64,000 nt of DNA from Bacteroides zhangwenhongii (GCF_009193325.2 NZ_CP059856.1:4402001-4466000); one strand, 5' to 3'; numbered from the stretch's first letter, positions 20,258 through 28,496 are shown. Notes: a model not told the origin generated them from the sequence alone. Numbers and translations are program-made.

Positions 20258-21316
20258 TTAGTATTCGTTGAAATATTGCTGAATCTGTTTCCAGTCTGTA
20301 GTTTTTGTTAGTGCAAGCATTAACAAAACACGAGATTTCTGCGGGTTCAGTTCCTGCGAAGCCACAAACTGATATTTGGCGTCGTCCACCTCTGCATCCA
20401 GTGTGGTGGGTCCGGTCGGGACACGGGAAGAACGAACGACAAGAATACCTTTTTGACGGGCATCCGTCAGTACCGGGAAGATGTTCTGGTGAATATTTCC
20501 GTTTCCTACTCCTGCGTGGATAATTCCTTTGTATCCGTTGCTAAGCATCGGAGTTACCATATCGGCCTCAATATTGGAATAGCTGTACACGATACCTACT
20601 TTCGGAAGCGCGTTCAGATGAGTGACATCAAAAACGGACTGGGTAGTATGTTTCTTTAGCGTTACTTGGTTGTAGAACACTTTTCCGTTCAGTACATAAC
20701 CCAGTGCGCCGGAGTTGGGAGCCTGGAAAGTTTGTACATCGACCGTATTCATTTTAACCGTGCTTTGCGCTCCGAGGATAAGGCCGTTCATGGCAACCAA
20801 TACCCCTTTGTCTTTCGATTCTTTTGCGGCTGCGGTAACAACGGCATTGTAAAGGTTCAACGGGCCGTCGGCGCTTAGAGCGGTAGACGGACGCATGGCG
20901 CCTACTAATACCACCGGTTTGTCACTCTTGACAGTCAGATTCAGAAAGTAAGCAGTTTCCTCCATGGTGTCTGTTCCGTGAGTAATCACGATGCCGTCAA
21001 TGTCCGGGCGTTTCAGTAGTTCATTGATTTTCTTGGCAAGCGTCAACCAAACCTGGTCGTTCATGTCCTGCGAACCGATTTTTACAATCTGTTCTCCGGT
21101 TACGTTGGCGATGTCTTTAATTTCGGGTACAGCATCGAGCAGTGCGCCGATGGCAACTTGTCCTGCCGTATAACTGGTTCCGGTAGCCGAGCTTCCCGTA
21201 CCCGCGATGGTTCCTCCCGTAGCAAGAATATGAATATTCGGTTTTGCGGCGAATGCCATAGTTACGGAAAACAGTAGTGTGACTACTACCAGTCCAAAGC
21301 TTTTGAATTGTTTCAT
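20258..21316 (-). CDS. ansB: Type II (periplasmic) L-asparaginase
   Basis: 352 residues with a cleavable signal peptide (MAFA). Both active-site signatures are present: HILATGGTIAGTG with the nucleophilic Thr, and IVITHGTDTMEETAYFL with the Thr-Asp pair of the second triad. Length and leader mark the high-affinity periplasmic type II enzyme. It converts asparagine to aspartate and ammonia outside the inner membrane. Aspartate can then be taken up by the DcuB-family carrier encoded upstream and deaminated to fumarate by the divergently encoded AspA. Confidence 0.97.
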   Translation of the reverse strand: MKQFKSFGLVVVTLLFSVTMAFAAKPNIHILATGGTIAGTGSSATGTSYTAGQVAIGALLDAVPEIKDIANVTGEQIVKIGSQDMNDQVWLTLAKKINELLKRPDIDGIVITHGTDTMEETAYFLNLTVKSDKPVVLVGAMRPSTALSADGPLNLYNAVVTAAAKESKDKGVLVAMNGLILGAQSTVKMNTVDVQTFQAPNSGALGYVLNGKVFYNQVTLKKHTTQSVFDVTHLNALPKVGIVYSYSNIEADMVTPMLSNGYKGIIHAGVGNGNIHQNIFPVLTDARQKGILVVRSSRVPTGPTTLDAEVDDAKYQFVASQELNPQKSRVLLMLALTKTTDWKQIQQYFNEY

Positions 21317-21351
21317 AACTGAATGATGTTTAGGTTAATAATATGAATCTA

Positions 21352-22662
21352 TTAGAATATTTGTATAAAAAGCAAACCCAGTGCAATAGCCACAACGGTC
21401 GATACCAGACCGGGCATCATGAACGAATGATTCAACACATATTTGCCGATTTTTGTTGTCCCGGTACGGTCGAAATTAATCGCAGCCACCACGGTAGGAT
21501 AATTCGGAATAAAGAAATATCCGTTCACGGCCGGGAATAAAGCGATCAGCATATAAGGAGAAATCCCCAACGCAATGCCCAGAGGGACGAGTGCCCGTAC
21601 AGTGGCAGCTTGACTATATAGCAGGATAGACATCACAAACAGGGCGACACCGAACAGCCACGGCATTTGTTGCACAATTCCCTGAATAGAGAGAGTCAAC
21701 TGTCCCATATTTCCCTGAAGAAAGGTATCTCCCATCCAGGCAATACCGAAGATGGCAATCACCGCCTGCATACCTGCCGGAAATACAGAACCTTGCGTTG
21801 CCTTGATTCCGTCCGTCTTCGTTACTAACAGGATAATTGCGGCAGCCGACAACATCACGATTTCGATGATGGAAGACATTCCCAAGGTGACAATTTCCCC
21901 ATCAATCAGGAAACTGGGGCGCATTCCTTCAAAAGAACCGAAAAGCACGATAAAAGCAGTTGCCAGTATAAAGATGATAACGGAAATCATTGCCGAACGT
22001 TTGTTCTTGACATTTTTAATCTCCACCTTTTTATTGTTGAATAAACCTTCTTTCAATCTTTTCTGATATTCGGGATCTTCCACCAGTTCCTTACCGATTC
22101 TCATGGAAAACAAAGCACCTACCAACACTCCGATGATGGTGGCGGGAATCGTAATTTTGAGAATGTCGAACAGGGTAATGTCGAATCCGGCTAAAAGTCC
22201 GAGAAGTGCCACGGTAGCGGCAGAGATCGGACTTGCCGTAATGGCCTGCTGGGAAGCGATGACGGCAATACCCAACGGACGTTCCGGACGGATTTTTGTT
22301 TCGGTGGCAACCTCTGCAATCACCGGCAGCACGGAATAAGCCACGTGTCCGGTTCCGGCTACAAAAGTAAAGAGGTAAGTCACCAGCGGACTAAGCAGAG
22401 TGACGTGTGAAGGATTTTTACGAAGCAAATGTTCTGCCAGTTTCACCATATAGTCCAAACCTCCGGCTGCCTGCATACAGGAAGCGGCAGAGATTACGGC
22501 GGCAATCATTAACATAACGTCGATGGGAGGCGCAGTGGGTTGTAAACCAAAAACGAACGTGAGTATTGCCAACCCTACGCCTCCCATTACGCCAAGTCCG
22601 ATACCTCCCAGGCGTGCGCCAATAATAATGGCTGTCAGAACAAATGCTAATTGTAATATCAT
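21352..22662 (-). CDS. dcuB: Anaerobic C4-dicarboxylate transporter, DcuA/DcuB family
   Basis: 436 residues from the ATG at 22662, chosen because it begins directly with the first membrane helix (MILQLAFVLTAIIIGARLGGIGLGVMGG); a start further upstream at 22764 would add a charged 34-residue leader not found in this family. About 10-12 membrane segments. Motifs such as SCMQAAGGLDYMVKLAEHLLRKNP and FTFVAGTGHVAYSVLPVI are typical. It should exchange aspartate, fumarate or succinate across the inner membrane during fumarate respiration. First gene of dcuB-ansB-porin. Confidence 0.93.
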   Translation of the reverse strand: MILQLAFVLTAIIIGARLGGIGLGVMGGVGLAILTFVFGLQPTAPPIDVMLMIAAVISAASCMQAAGGLDYMVKLAEHLLRKNPSHVTLLSPLVTYLFTFVAGTGHVAYSVLPVIAEVATETKIRPERPLGIAVIASQQAITASPISAATVALLGLLAGFDITLFDILKITIPATIIGVLVGALFSMRIGKELVEDPEYQKRLKEGLFNNKKVEIKNVKNKRSAMISVIIFILATAFIVLFGSFEGMRPSFLIDGEIVTLGMSSIIEIVMLSAAAIILLVTKTDGIKATQGSVFPAGMQAVIAIFGIAWMGDTFLQGNMGQLTLSIQGIVQQMPWLFGVALFVMSILLYSQAATVRALVPLGIALGISPYMLIALFPAVNGYFFIPNYPTVVAAINFDRTGTTKIGKYVLNHSFMMPGLVSTVVAIALGLLFIQIF

Positions 22663-22686
22663 AGATTGCTGTTTTAAGTTCAAAAA

Positions 22687-22694
22687 CAAAGATA
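22687..22694 (-). promoter_or_regulatory. -7 box for the dcuB-ansB-porin operon
   Basis: TATCTTTG on the minus strand, 25 bases before the chosen dcuB start at 22662. Its position supports that start over the longer alternative at 22764, which lies upstream of the promoter. Confidence 0.6.
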
Positions 22695-22840
22695 AGCGAT
22701 TCTTGTCTTTGTATTTTCTTTTTCTTCTATTTACAACAAAAAAGTCTTTGAATAGTTTTTGCATATTTATTAAAACAATAACATCGCTGGTTGGTTATTA
22801 TAAGAGCTAACGAAAACGTTATTACTATAAAACAACCGAT

Positions 22841-24274
22841 ATGGAACAAAATTTATCAAAAAAAACTCGTACAGAGAGTGACCTGATAGGTAGTCGTGAA
22901 GTGCCGGAAAGTGCACTCTATGGAGTACAGACACTCCGTGGCATTGAAAACTTTCGCATCAGCAAGTTTCATTTGAATGAATATCCTTTGTTCATTCAGG
23001 CATTGGCTATTACCAAGATGGGAGCCACCGTTGCCAACCGTGAACTGGACTTATTAACTGAAGAACAAGCGGATGCTATCTTGAGAGCCTGTAAAGAAAT
23101 ACTTGAAGGAAAGCATCACGAGCAGTTCCCCGTAGATATGATTCAGGGAGGAGCCGGTACGACCACCAACATGAATGCCAATGAAGTGATTGCCAACCGG
23201 GCATTGGAACTGATGGGGCATCAGCGGGGAGAATATCAATTCTGTTCGCCTAACGATCACGTCAACCGTTCGCAATCTACCAACGATGCTTATCCTACAG
23301 CCATCCACATTGGACTGTATTATACTCATTTGAAATTGGTTAAGCATTTGGAGGTTCTGATCGAGTCTTTCCGGAAGAAAGCGAATGAGTTTGCACATGT
23401 CATCAAAATGGGGCGTACCCAACTGGAAGATGCCGTACCGATGACTCTTGGGCAAACCTTTAATGGTTTTGCAAGTATTTTGTCACATGAAGTAAAGAAT
23501 CTCGATTTTGCTGCACAGGATTTTCTGGCAGTCAATATGGGAGCAACGGCCATCGGAACAGGAATCACCGCCGAACCGGAATATGCGGAGAAGTGCATCG
23601 CCGCTTTGCGCAAGATTACGGGATTGGATATCAAACTAGCAGACGATTTGGTGGGAGCCACTTCGGACACTTCCTGCATGGTAGGTTATTCGGGAGCGAT
23701 GAGGCGTATTGCTGTTAAAATGAATAAGATATGTAACGATTTGCGGTTGCTGGCTTCCGGTCCGCGTTGCGGATTGGGAGAAATCAATCTGCCGGCAATG
23801 CAGCCGGGCTCATCCATCATGCCCGGAAAAGTGAATCCGGTGATCCCTGAAGTGATGAATCAGGTGGCCTACAAGGTAATAGGAAATGACCTTTGTGTGG
23901 CCATGAGCGGTGAAGCAGCTCAAATGGAACTGAATGCAATGGAGCCGGTGATGGCACAATGCTGTTTCGAGTCTGCCGATTTACTGATGAATGGTTTTGA
24001 CACTTTGCGCACCTTATGCATCGACGGCATTACGGCTAATGAAGAAAAATGCCGGAGAGATGTGCATAACAGCATTGGAGTAGTGACAGCCCTCAATCCG
24101 GTGATCGGATATAAGAACTCTACTAAAATAGCCAAAGAAGCATTGGAAACCGGGAAGGGAGTTTATGAACTTGTTTTGGAACATAACATTCTTTCCAAAG
24201 AAGACTTGGATACTATCTTAAAGCCGGAAAATATGATTAAGCCGGTGAAGTTGGACATTCACCCGAATCGTTGA
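22841..24274 (+). CDS. aspA: Aspartate ammonia-lyase
   Basis: 477 residues, the normal size. It shows the fumarase/aspartase superfamily loop GSSIMPGKVNPVIPE containing the catalytic serine, the substrate-binding GGAGTTTNMNANEV and the SQSTNDAYPTA segment. It reversibly removes ammonia from aspartate to give fumarate in the cytoplasm. It is divergent from the dcuB-ansB-porin operon, with a shared 178-base regulatory region. Together the four genes form a route from asparagine to fumarate, the terminal electron acceptor of Bacteroides. A terminator follows at 24311-24350. Confidence 0.97.
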   Translation: MEQNLSKKTRTESDLIGSREVPESALYGVQTLRGIENFRISKFHLNEYPLFIQALAITKMGATVANRELDLLTEEQADAILRACKEILEGKHHEQFPVDMIQGGAGTTTNMNANEVIANRALELMGHQRGEYQFCSPNDHVNRSQSTNDAYPTAIHIGLYYTHLKLVKHLEVLIESFRKKANEFAHVIKMGRTQLEDAVPMTLGQTFNGFASILSHEVKNLDFAAQDFLAVNMGATAIGTGITAEPEYAEKCIAALRKITGLDIKLADDLVGATSDTSCMVGYSGAMRRIAVKMNKICNDLRLLASGPRCGLGEINLPAMQPGSSIMPGKVNPVIPEVMNQVAYKVIGNDLCVAMSGEAAQMELNAMEPVMAQCCFESADLLMNGFDTLRTLCIDGITANEEKCRRDVHNSIGVVTALNPVIGYKNSTKIAKEALETGKGVYELVLEHNILSKEDLDTILKPENMIKPVKLDIHPNR

Positions 24275-24310
24275 TTGATATATAGTAAGTGGAGATTGGT
24301 TTAAGATGAG

Positions 24311-24350
24311 AAATCGCCGGGCAGATCATTGATCTGTTCCGGCGATTTTT
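24311..24350 (+). terminator. Terminator after aspA
   Basis: Stem AAATCGCCGG / CCGGCGATTT with inner pairing CAGATCA/TGATCTG, followed by TTTTTG. Confidence 0.85.
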
Positions 24351-24502
24351 GATTATTTATTACTTTGACCTTATACGGGAATAATTGCTAATTTATCCGG
24401 CGAAATGGTTATTGTTTATTACTTCGAAAGCAACGAACTTTGCAATATCATTCATTGTTAACCTAATAAGCAAGTCTTGAACCCATTAAAAGTTATATAG
24501 AT

Positions 24503-25873
24503 ATGAATACATTTGATGTTATTATTATCGGTTTCGGTAAGGGAGGAAAGACCCTTGCGGCAGAGTTTGCAAAACGTGGGCGGAAAGTCGCCATTGTTGA
24601 ACGTTCTGATAAAATGTATGGAGGAACGTGTATCAATATCGGCTGTATTCCGACAAAGACGCTGGTTCATCAGGCTAAAATTGCTTCCGGTATGAAAGAC
24701 TCCACATTTGAAGAAAGAAGTGCGTTTTATCGCAATGCTATTGCTGTGAAGGAGTCTGTGACAAGTGCGTTGAGAGACAAGAATTACCATAATCTGGCAG
24801 ATCATCCTAATGTAACAGTTTATACAGGTGTAGGTTCTTTTGTATCTGCCGATGTGGTTTCCGTCCGTACATCTACTGAAGAAATATGGTTGACATCAAA
24901 GCAAATAATTATCAACACCGGAGCGGAAACAATTATTCCGCCTATTGAAGGAGTTGCGGACAATTCTTTGGTTTATACCAGTACTTCAATCATGGAATTG
25001 GCCGATCTTCCCCGTCGGTTGGTTATTGTTGGCGGCGGTTATATTGGTTTAGAGTTTGCGTCTATGTATGCTTCGTTCGGTTCGCAGGTGACAGTGCTTG
25101 AGAGTTATCCGGAACTGATTGCTCGTGAAGACCGTGATATTGCTGCAAGTGTAAAGGGGACATTAGAGAAAAAAGGCGTTGTTTTTCGGATGAACGCGAA
25201 GGTACAATCTGTGAAGCATGTTGAAAATAGAGCTGTCGTTGTTTTTTCTGATTCACAAACAGGTGAAGTGTTCGAACTTGAAGCTGATGCGGTTTTGTTG
25301 GCTACGGGGCGCAGACCCAATACGAAAGATCTGAATCTGGAAGTTGCCGGAGTGGAGACGGATGCACGTGGAGCGATCATTGTGGATGAATATCTGAAGA
25401 CAACTAATCCGAATATACGTGCCGTGGGTGATGTGAAAGGTGGTTTGCAGTTCACCTATATTTCATTGGATGATTATCGGATTATTCGTGAAGATTTGTT
25501 TGGAGATAAGGAGCGGAAAACAAGTGACCGTAATCCGGTTGCTTACTCCGTATTTATTGATCCTCCGTTGGCGCGTATCGGATTGAATGAGGATGAGGCT
25601 CGTAAACAGAATTTGGATGTGATTATCAAGAAGTTGCCTGTTATGGCGATACCGAGAGCGAAGACATTGGGAGAGACGGACGGTTTGCTGAAAGCTGTCA
25701 TTGATAAGAATACGGGAAAAATAGTAGGTTGTATGCTGTTTGCGCCTGATGCCAGCGAAGTCATCAATATAGTTGCCATGGCAATGAAAACAGGTCAGGA
25801 TTATACTTTCCTGCGTGATTTCATCTTTACTCATCCCAGCATGAGCGAAGCGTTGAATGATTTGTTCTCATAG
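24503..25873 (+). CDS. rclA: RclA-like pyridine nucleotide-disulfide oxidoreductase
   Basis: 456 residues. Rossmann FAD motif IIIGFGKGGKTLAAEFAKRG, then the redox-active pair C43/C48 in GGTCINIGCIPTKTLVHQ, an NAD(P)-binding motif VIVGGGYIGLEFASMYAS, and the C-terminal dimer domain with FIFTHPSMSEALNDLF. The N-terminal words and the C43/C48 positions match E. coli RclA, a flavoenzyme that reduces hypothiocyanous acid and is induced by reactive chlorine. It is distinct from dihydrolipoamide dehydrogenase. It stands alone; a repeat-rich 1.3-kb gap follows. The symbol is by similarity. Confidence 0.82.
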   Translation: MNTFDVIIIGFGKGGKTLAAEFAKRGRKVAIVERSDKMYGGTCINIGCIPTKTLVHQAKIASGMKDSTFEERSAFYRNAIAVKESVTSALRDKNYHNLADHPNVTVYTGVGSFVSADVVSVRTSTEEIWLTSKQIIINTGAETIIPPIEGVADNSLVYTSTSIMELADLPRRLVIVGGGYIGLEFASMYASFGSQVTVLESYPELIAREDRDIAASVKGTLEKKGVVFRMNAKVQSVKHVENRAVVVFSDSQTGEVFELEADAVLLATGRRPNTKDLNLEVAGVETDARGAIIVDEYLKTTNPNIRAVGDVKGGLQFTYISLDDYRIIREDLFGDKERKTSDRNPVAYSVFIDPPLARIGLNEDEARKQNLDVIIKKLPVMAIPRAKTLGETDGLLKAVIDKNTGKIVGCMLFAPDASEVINIVAMAMKTGQDYTFLRDFIFTHPSMSEALNDLFS

Positions 25874-25980
25874 AGTAGTAAGAATACGTCTTTCTAGTCG
25901 TATGCGCTGTGTGTGGGCCATCCTGATTTCAGCTGTCAGGTAAGTTGTGTTTTTCTCGTGATTACTGGTTGGTTAATTTC

Positions 25981-26222
25981 CGGTCAGCGGCAGCTTGAAT
26001 TTGTTTACCGGCATGAAACAATCTGTTTAGAGGCTTGAAACAATTTGTTTGCCGGCTTGAAACTGAAGTTTCCCCTATGGGGGAACAATGGTTTCCCTAC
26101 GGGGAAAATGTAGTTTCCTTACGGGGAAACTATAGTCTCTCACCGGGAAACAGTTAGTATCATTACATGAAACTTTAATTCGTCCTATTGGAAACTGTAA
26201 CTTTCCTAATGGATAAGCCATT
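25981..26222. repeat. 22-bp-period palindromic array (GTTTCC/GGAAAC family)
   Basis: Units of exactly 22 bases start at 25981, 26003, 26025, 26047, 26069, 26091, 26113, 26135, 26157, 26179 and 26201. The clearest are GTTTCCCTACGGGGAAAA-TGTA (26091) and GTTTCCTTACGGGGAAAC-TATA (26113): an 18-bp palindrome plus a 4-base linker. Earlier units read GTTT…GGCTTGAAAC and later ones decay (GTATCATTACATGAAAC, TTCGTCCTATTGGAAAC) but stay in phase. No coding frame covers it. The words between 26223 and 26331 are too diverged to assign. Confidence 0.88.
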
Positions 26223-26302
26223 TGCAAACTTATATGGCATGATTCTTTCATCTGTATCTATACGCTCGTTTCACCTGTTGTTTCAGATGACATTAAACCA
26301 TT

Positions 26303-26348
26303 GATCAGGTATTATCACACCATTTTTCATGTGTTAATACCTGATTTT
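26303..26348. repeat. Hairpin ATCAGGTATTA…TAATACCTGAT
   Basis: Arms ATCAGGTATTA (from 26304) and TAATACCTGAT (to 26346) with inner CAC/GTG pairing enclose about 20 bases. The right arm is also the first unit of the TGTTAATAC array. Confidence 0.7.
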
Positions 26349-26441
26349 TCAATTATTAATGGCTGAAGTCTAAAGTGTTAATACTTGGGGTGATAGCTGT
26401 TAATACTTCTTGTGAAAACAATTAATGCTCTGTATATCAGA
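26332..26441. repeat. 22-bp-period array (TGTTAATAC family)
   Basis: Five in-phase 22-base units start at 26332, 26354, 26376, 26398 and 26420: TGTTAATACCTG, TATTAATGGCTG, TGTTAATACTTGG, TGTTAATACTTCT and AATTAATGCTCTG. The palindromic second halves are weaker than in the neighbouring array, but the period is exact and the phase is only one base off from that of the array at 25981-26222. Confidence 0.75.
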
Positions 26442-26485
26442 TGATAACGCCTCTCCGTAGGTGCCGATTAGTGGAAGCGTTTACG

Positions 26486-26597
26486 TGACGGTAGTGAGGG
26501 TAGAAAGTTACCCTCACCCTACTACCGCACTTACCCTCACACGTTGTAACCACGATGAATAAAGGAATTGAGCGAAGGTGTGAGAGTGTGAGGGTAA
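26486..26597. repeat. Inverted repeats of TTACCCTCAC / GTGAGGGTAA
   Basis: GGTAGTGAGGGTA (26490-26502) pairs with TACCCTCACCCTACTACC (26509-26526). A second TTACCCTCACAC (26531-26542) pairs with GTGTGAGGGTAA (about 26586-26597). The 26442-26485 stretch between the arrays shows nothing clear. Confidence 0.7.
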
Positions 26598-26736
26598 AAA
26601 CTGCTATAACTTTTATTTGTGAGAAATATTTCGATAATCAAGAACGAGAAGTAGAGTCGTCTTTTGTCAGATTCATTTTAATACATAACTTCCAGTATTT
26701 ATTTCCATATTTCGACTGCGTTTCAGAAAAAACATA

Positions 26737-26744
26737 TATCTTTG
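26737..26744 (+). promoter_or_regulatory. -7 box in front of the candidate structured RNA
   Basis: TATCTTTG, a full match to TAnnTTTG. No clear -33 box. Transcription would begin near 26751, just at the first hairpin of the structured region. Confidence 0.5.
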
Positions 26745-27110
26745 CGGTACGCTTTCAGCCCATCAGCGTGATGGAATAGGCAGAAAGCGGTTTTTATTTC
26801 CTATATGGAGTAAAAGCGTATTATCTCTCGATTTCGAAATAGCTAATTCAAACAGAGGGAGATGATACGGTAGATACTCCACGTGAACGGATGTATATCA
26901 ACATATTCGTAAGAGATGTGTTATATATAAACGATTGACGTGGGTGTCTGCTGTCATCATTGTTCTCTGGAGGGTGTAGCTAGCCTTGAAATCGGATAAT
27001 GGTACAGCAGCATCTGCGTCTTTCTTGTATTCGGCCGGTAATAAATTGCCCCAATTTTAACCTAGCCATCCCCACCCGACGGATTGCAAAAAGCGTGGAT
27101 GCTCGTTGTA
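26745..27110 (+). ncRNA. Candidate structured non-coding RNA of about 350 nt
   Basis: No protein frame covers this stretch, yet it is a run of adjacent long-range pairings. H1: CGCTTTC (about 26750) with GAAAGCG, enclosing GCC/GGC and CATCA/TGATG, followed by GTTTTTATTT. H2: TGGAGTA (26805-26811) with TACTCCA (about 26875-26881). H3: CCACGT (26879-26884) with ACGTGG (26938-26943). H4: CTGCTGT (26949-26955) with ACAGCAG (27004-27010). H5: AGCATC (27009-27014) with GATGCT (27098-27103). A good -7 box lies directly upstream. I do not recognise the family; RNase P, tmRNA and SRP signatures are missing. It could also be a long leader of the 27175 gene. Confidence 0.42.
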
Positions 27111-27174
27111 CTAATATACATGAATAAAATATTATTCATCCCTTATTTGTATCACACATGAAAAAACAAACGCT

Positions 27175-27606
27175 ATGGCACAATGGATTAGTATAGAAGA
27201 GGCAGCCGCAAAGTATGGATTCGAGACAGAATATATCTGGGTCTTGATAGAAATGCGAGAAATCACCGTGGACTACGAAAGGTCGGGCATCGACATCATC
27301 AGTGATGACAGTGTTCAGGAGTTTATGAGTCGAAATGAAAAAGGGGCTACCTTGATGTATATCGAAAAACTGGAACGATATTGCATAGATAAATCAAAAC
27401 TTTGTTCAATATACCTATCACTCTTGGGAAAACAAGATAAAGAAATCACAAGATATAAAGCAGCCGGAATCCTCTATGATACCTTACAAATCAAATGGCT
27501 GAAACAATGTGACCGAGTACAGAAGTTGGAAAAAGAACTCGTCTTGGGGCAGACTACTTGCTGTACCTGTTGGCTGAAAAGAATCTGTATGAAAATCAGG
27601 AAGTAA
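27175..27606 (+). CDS. Hypothetical protein with an N-terminal helix-turn-helix-like segment
   Basis: 143 residues. The N-terminus WISIEEAAAKYGFETEYIWVLIEMREITVDYERSG looks like a MerR/excisionase-type winged helix, followed by IDIISDDSVQEFM as seen in small DNA-binding proteins. The second half is helical with basic residues and ends in a cysteine-rich TTCCTCWLKRICMKIRK. I do not recognise the family. It stands between the candidate structured RNA and an outer-membrane protein gene, without a clear promoter of its own. A palindrome, TGAATAA…TTATTCA, lies at 27120-27138 just upstream. Confidence 0.6.
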   Translation: MAQWISIEEAAAKYGFETEYIWVLIEMREITVDYERSGIDIISDDSVQEFMSRNEKGATLMYIEKLERYCIDKSKLCSIYLSLLGKQDKEITRYKAAGILYDTLQIKWLKQCDRVQKLEKELVLGQTTCCTCWLKRICMKIRK

Positions 27607-27707
27607 AATCGAATTAATAAGAAATGCTTGTTAGTTCGTCAGGAAGGGCAACGACGTCTTTAAATGAACAAACAACCGATAAATTGTGTTTATTTAATCT
27701 AAATATA

Positions 27708-27715
27708 TATCTTTG
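27708..27715 (+). promoter_or_regulatory. -7 box for the outer-membrane beta-barrel gene
   Basis: TATCTTTG 25 bases before the ATG at 27741, with TTG at 27684-27686 (21-base spacer). Confidence 0.6.
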
Positions 27716-27740
27716 TCCCGAATTATAAACACGTAAATTT

Positions 27741-28313
27741 ATGAAAAAGATTTTTGGTGCTTTAATGATTGCTATATGTATAGCTATGGCAATGCCTGCT
27801 CAGGCGCAGATACACTTTGGTGTAAAGGGAGGTTTGAACTTGTCAAAGGCGAGTTTCTCTAATGTGAGCGAAAACTTTAAAAAGGATAATTTCACAGGTT
27901 TCTTTATCGGTCCGATGGCCGAGTTTAATATTCCAATCGTAGGATTGGGGGTAGATGCTTCTTTGCTTTTTGCTCAAAGAGGTATCAAAGTTTCAGAAGG
28001 AAATGAAGATATTACTGTTAAACAAAACGGTATTGATATTCCTGTAAACCTGAAATATACCATTGGTTTGGGAAGCCTGGCTGGTATTTATCTGGCTGCA
28101 GGTCCTGACTTTTATTTCGATTTTGAAAAGAAATCGGGAATTGATAAGAAGAAAGCTGAAGTAGGTATCAATGTGGGCGCTGGTTTGAAGTTGCTGAACC
28201 ATTTGCAGGTGGGTGCTAATTACAATATCCCATTGGGCGATACAGCTGATATTGACACTGGCGGTTCTTATAAAACTAAGACTTGGCAAGTATCTGTGGC
28301 CTATATTTTTTAA
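27741..28313 (+). CDS. Small outer-membrane beta-barrel protein
   Basis: 190 residues with a type I signal peptide (cleavage after AQA). The mature part begins IHFGVKGGLNLSKASFS, the hallmark of the 8-stranded PorT/OMP_b-brl family of Bacteroidetes, continues in alternating strands (GLGVDASLLFAQRGIKV, GLKLLNHLQVGANYNIPLG) and ends in VSVAYIF with the terminal Phe of outer-membrane barrels. Its specific function is not known. It has its own promoter and a strong terminator, so it is a single-gene transcript. Confidence 0.85.
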   Translation: MKKIFGALMIAICIAMAMPAQAQIHFGVKGGLNLSKASFSNVSENFKKDNFTGFFIGPMAEFNIPIVGLGVDASLLFAQRGIKVSEGNEDITVKQNGIDIPVNLKYTIGLGSLAGIYLAAGPDFYFDFEKKSGIDKKKAEVGINVGAGLKLLNHLQVGANYNIPLGDTADIDTGGSYKTKTWQVSVAYIF

Positions 28314-28338
28314 GTAGTCTATCACTTTACATAGTATA

Positions 28339-28376
28339 TGAAAAAGAGTTTCCGATAACCGGAAACTCTTTTTTGT
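28339..28376 (+). terminator. Terminator after the beta-barrel gene
   Basis: Stem AAAAAGAGTTTCC / GGAAACTCTTTTT with a short GATAACC loop and T-run. Confidence 0.88.
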
Positions 28377-28488
28377 TTGGGATTGTCCTGTTGCGCTCTC
28401 GAATATATTTCTTCCAATTCTTGTATGAAGTAGAGTTTTCTTTTTAAGTGTTCTCTCTCCCTTCTTTTAAATCCCCGTTTTTTTATTG

Positions 28489-28496
28489 TATTTTTG
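28489..28496 (+). promoter_or_regulatory. -7 box directly in front of priA
   Basis: TATTTTTG; the expected transcription start is about 28503, only a few bases before the ATG at 28505. It rules out the upstream ATG at 28448 and implies an almost leaderless mRNA. Confidence 0.55.

Noticed and set aside
25981..26441. CRISPR array
   Set aside because: No identical repeat with unique spacers of constant length; units are degenerate 22-mers with only ~4-base linkers and there are no cas genes.
26555..26779. Open frame of 74 codons on the + strand
   Set aside because: It starts inside the GTGAGGGTAA repeats, crosses the TATCTTTG promoter box and ends in the first hairpin of the RNA candidate; composition is not protein-like.
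26745..27110. RNase P RNA, tmRNA or SRP RNA
   Set aside because: The conserved words of RNase P (GAGGAAAGTCC), the tRNA-like ends of tmRNA and the SRP tetraloop region were not found.
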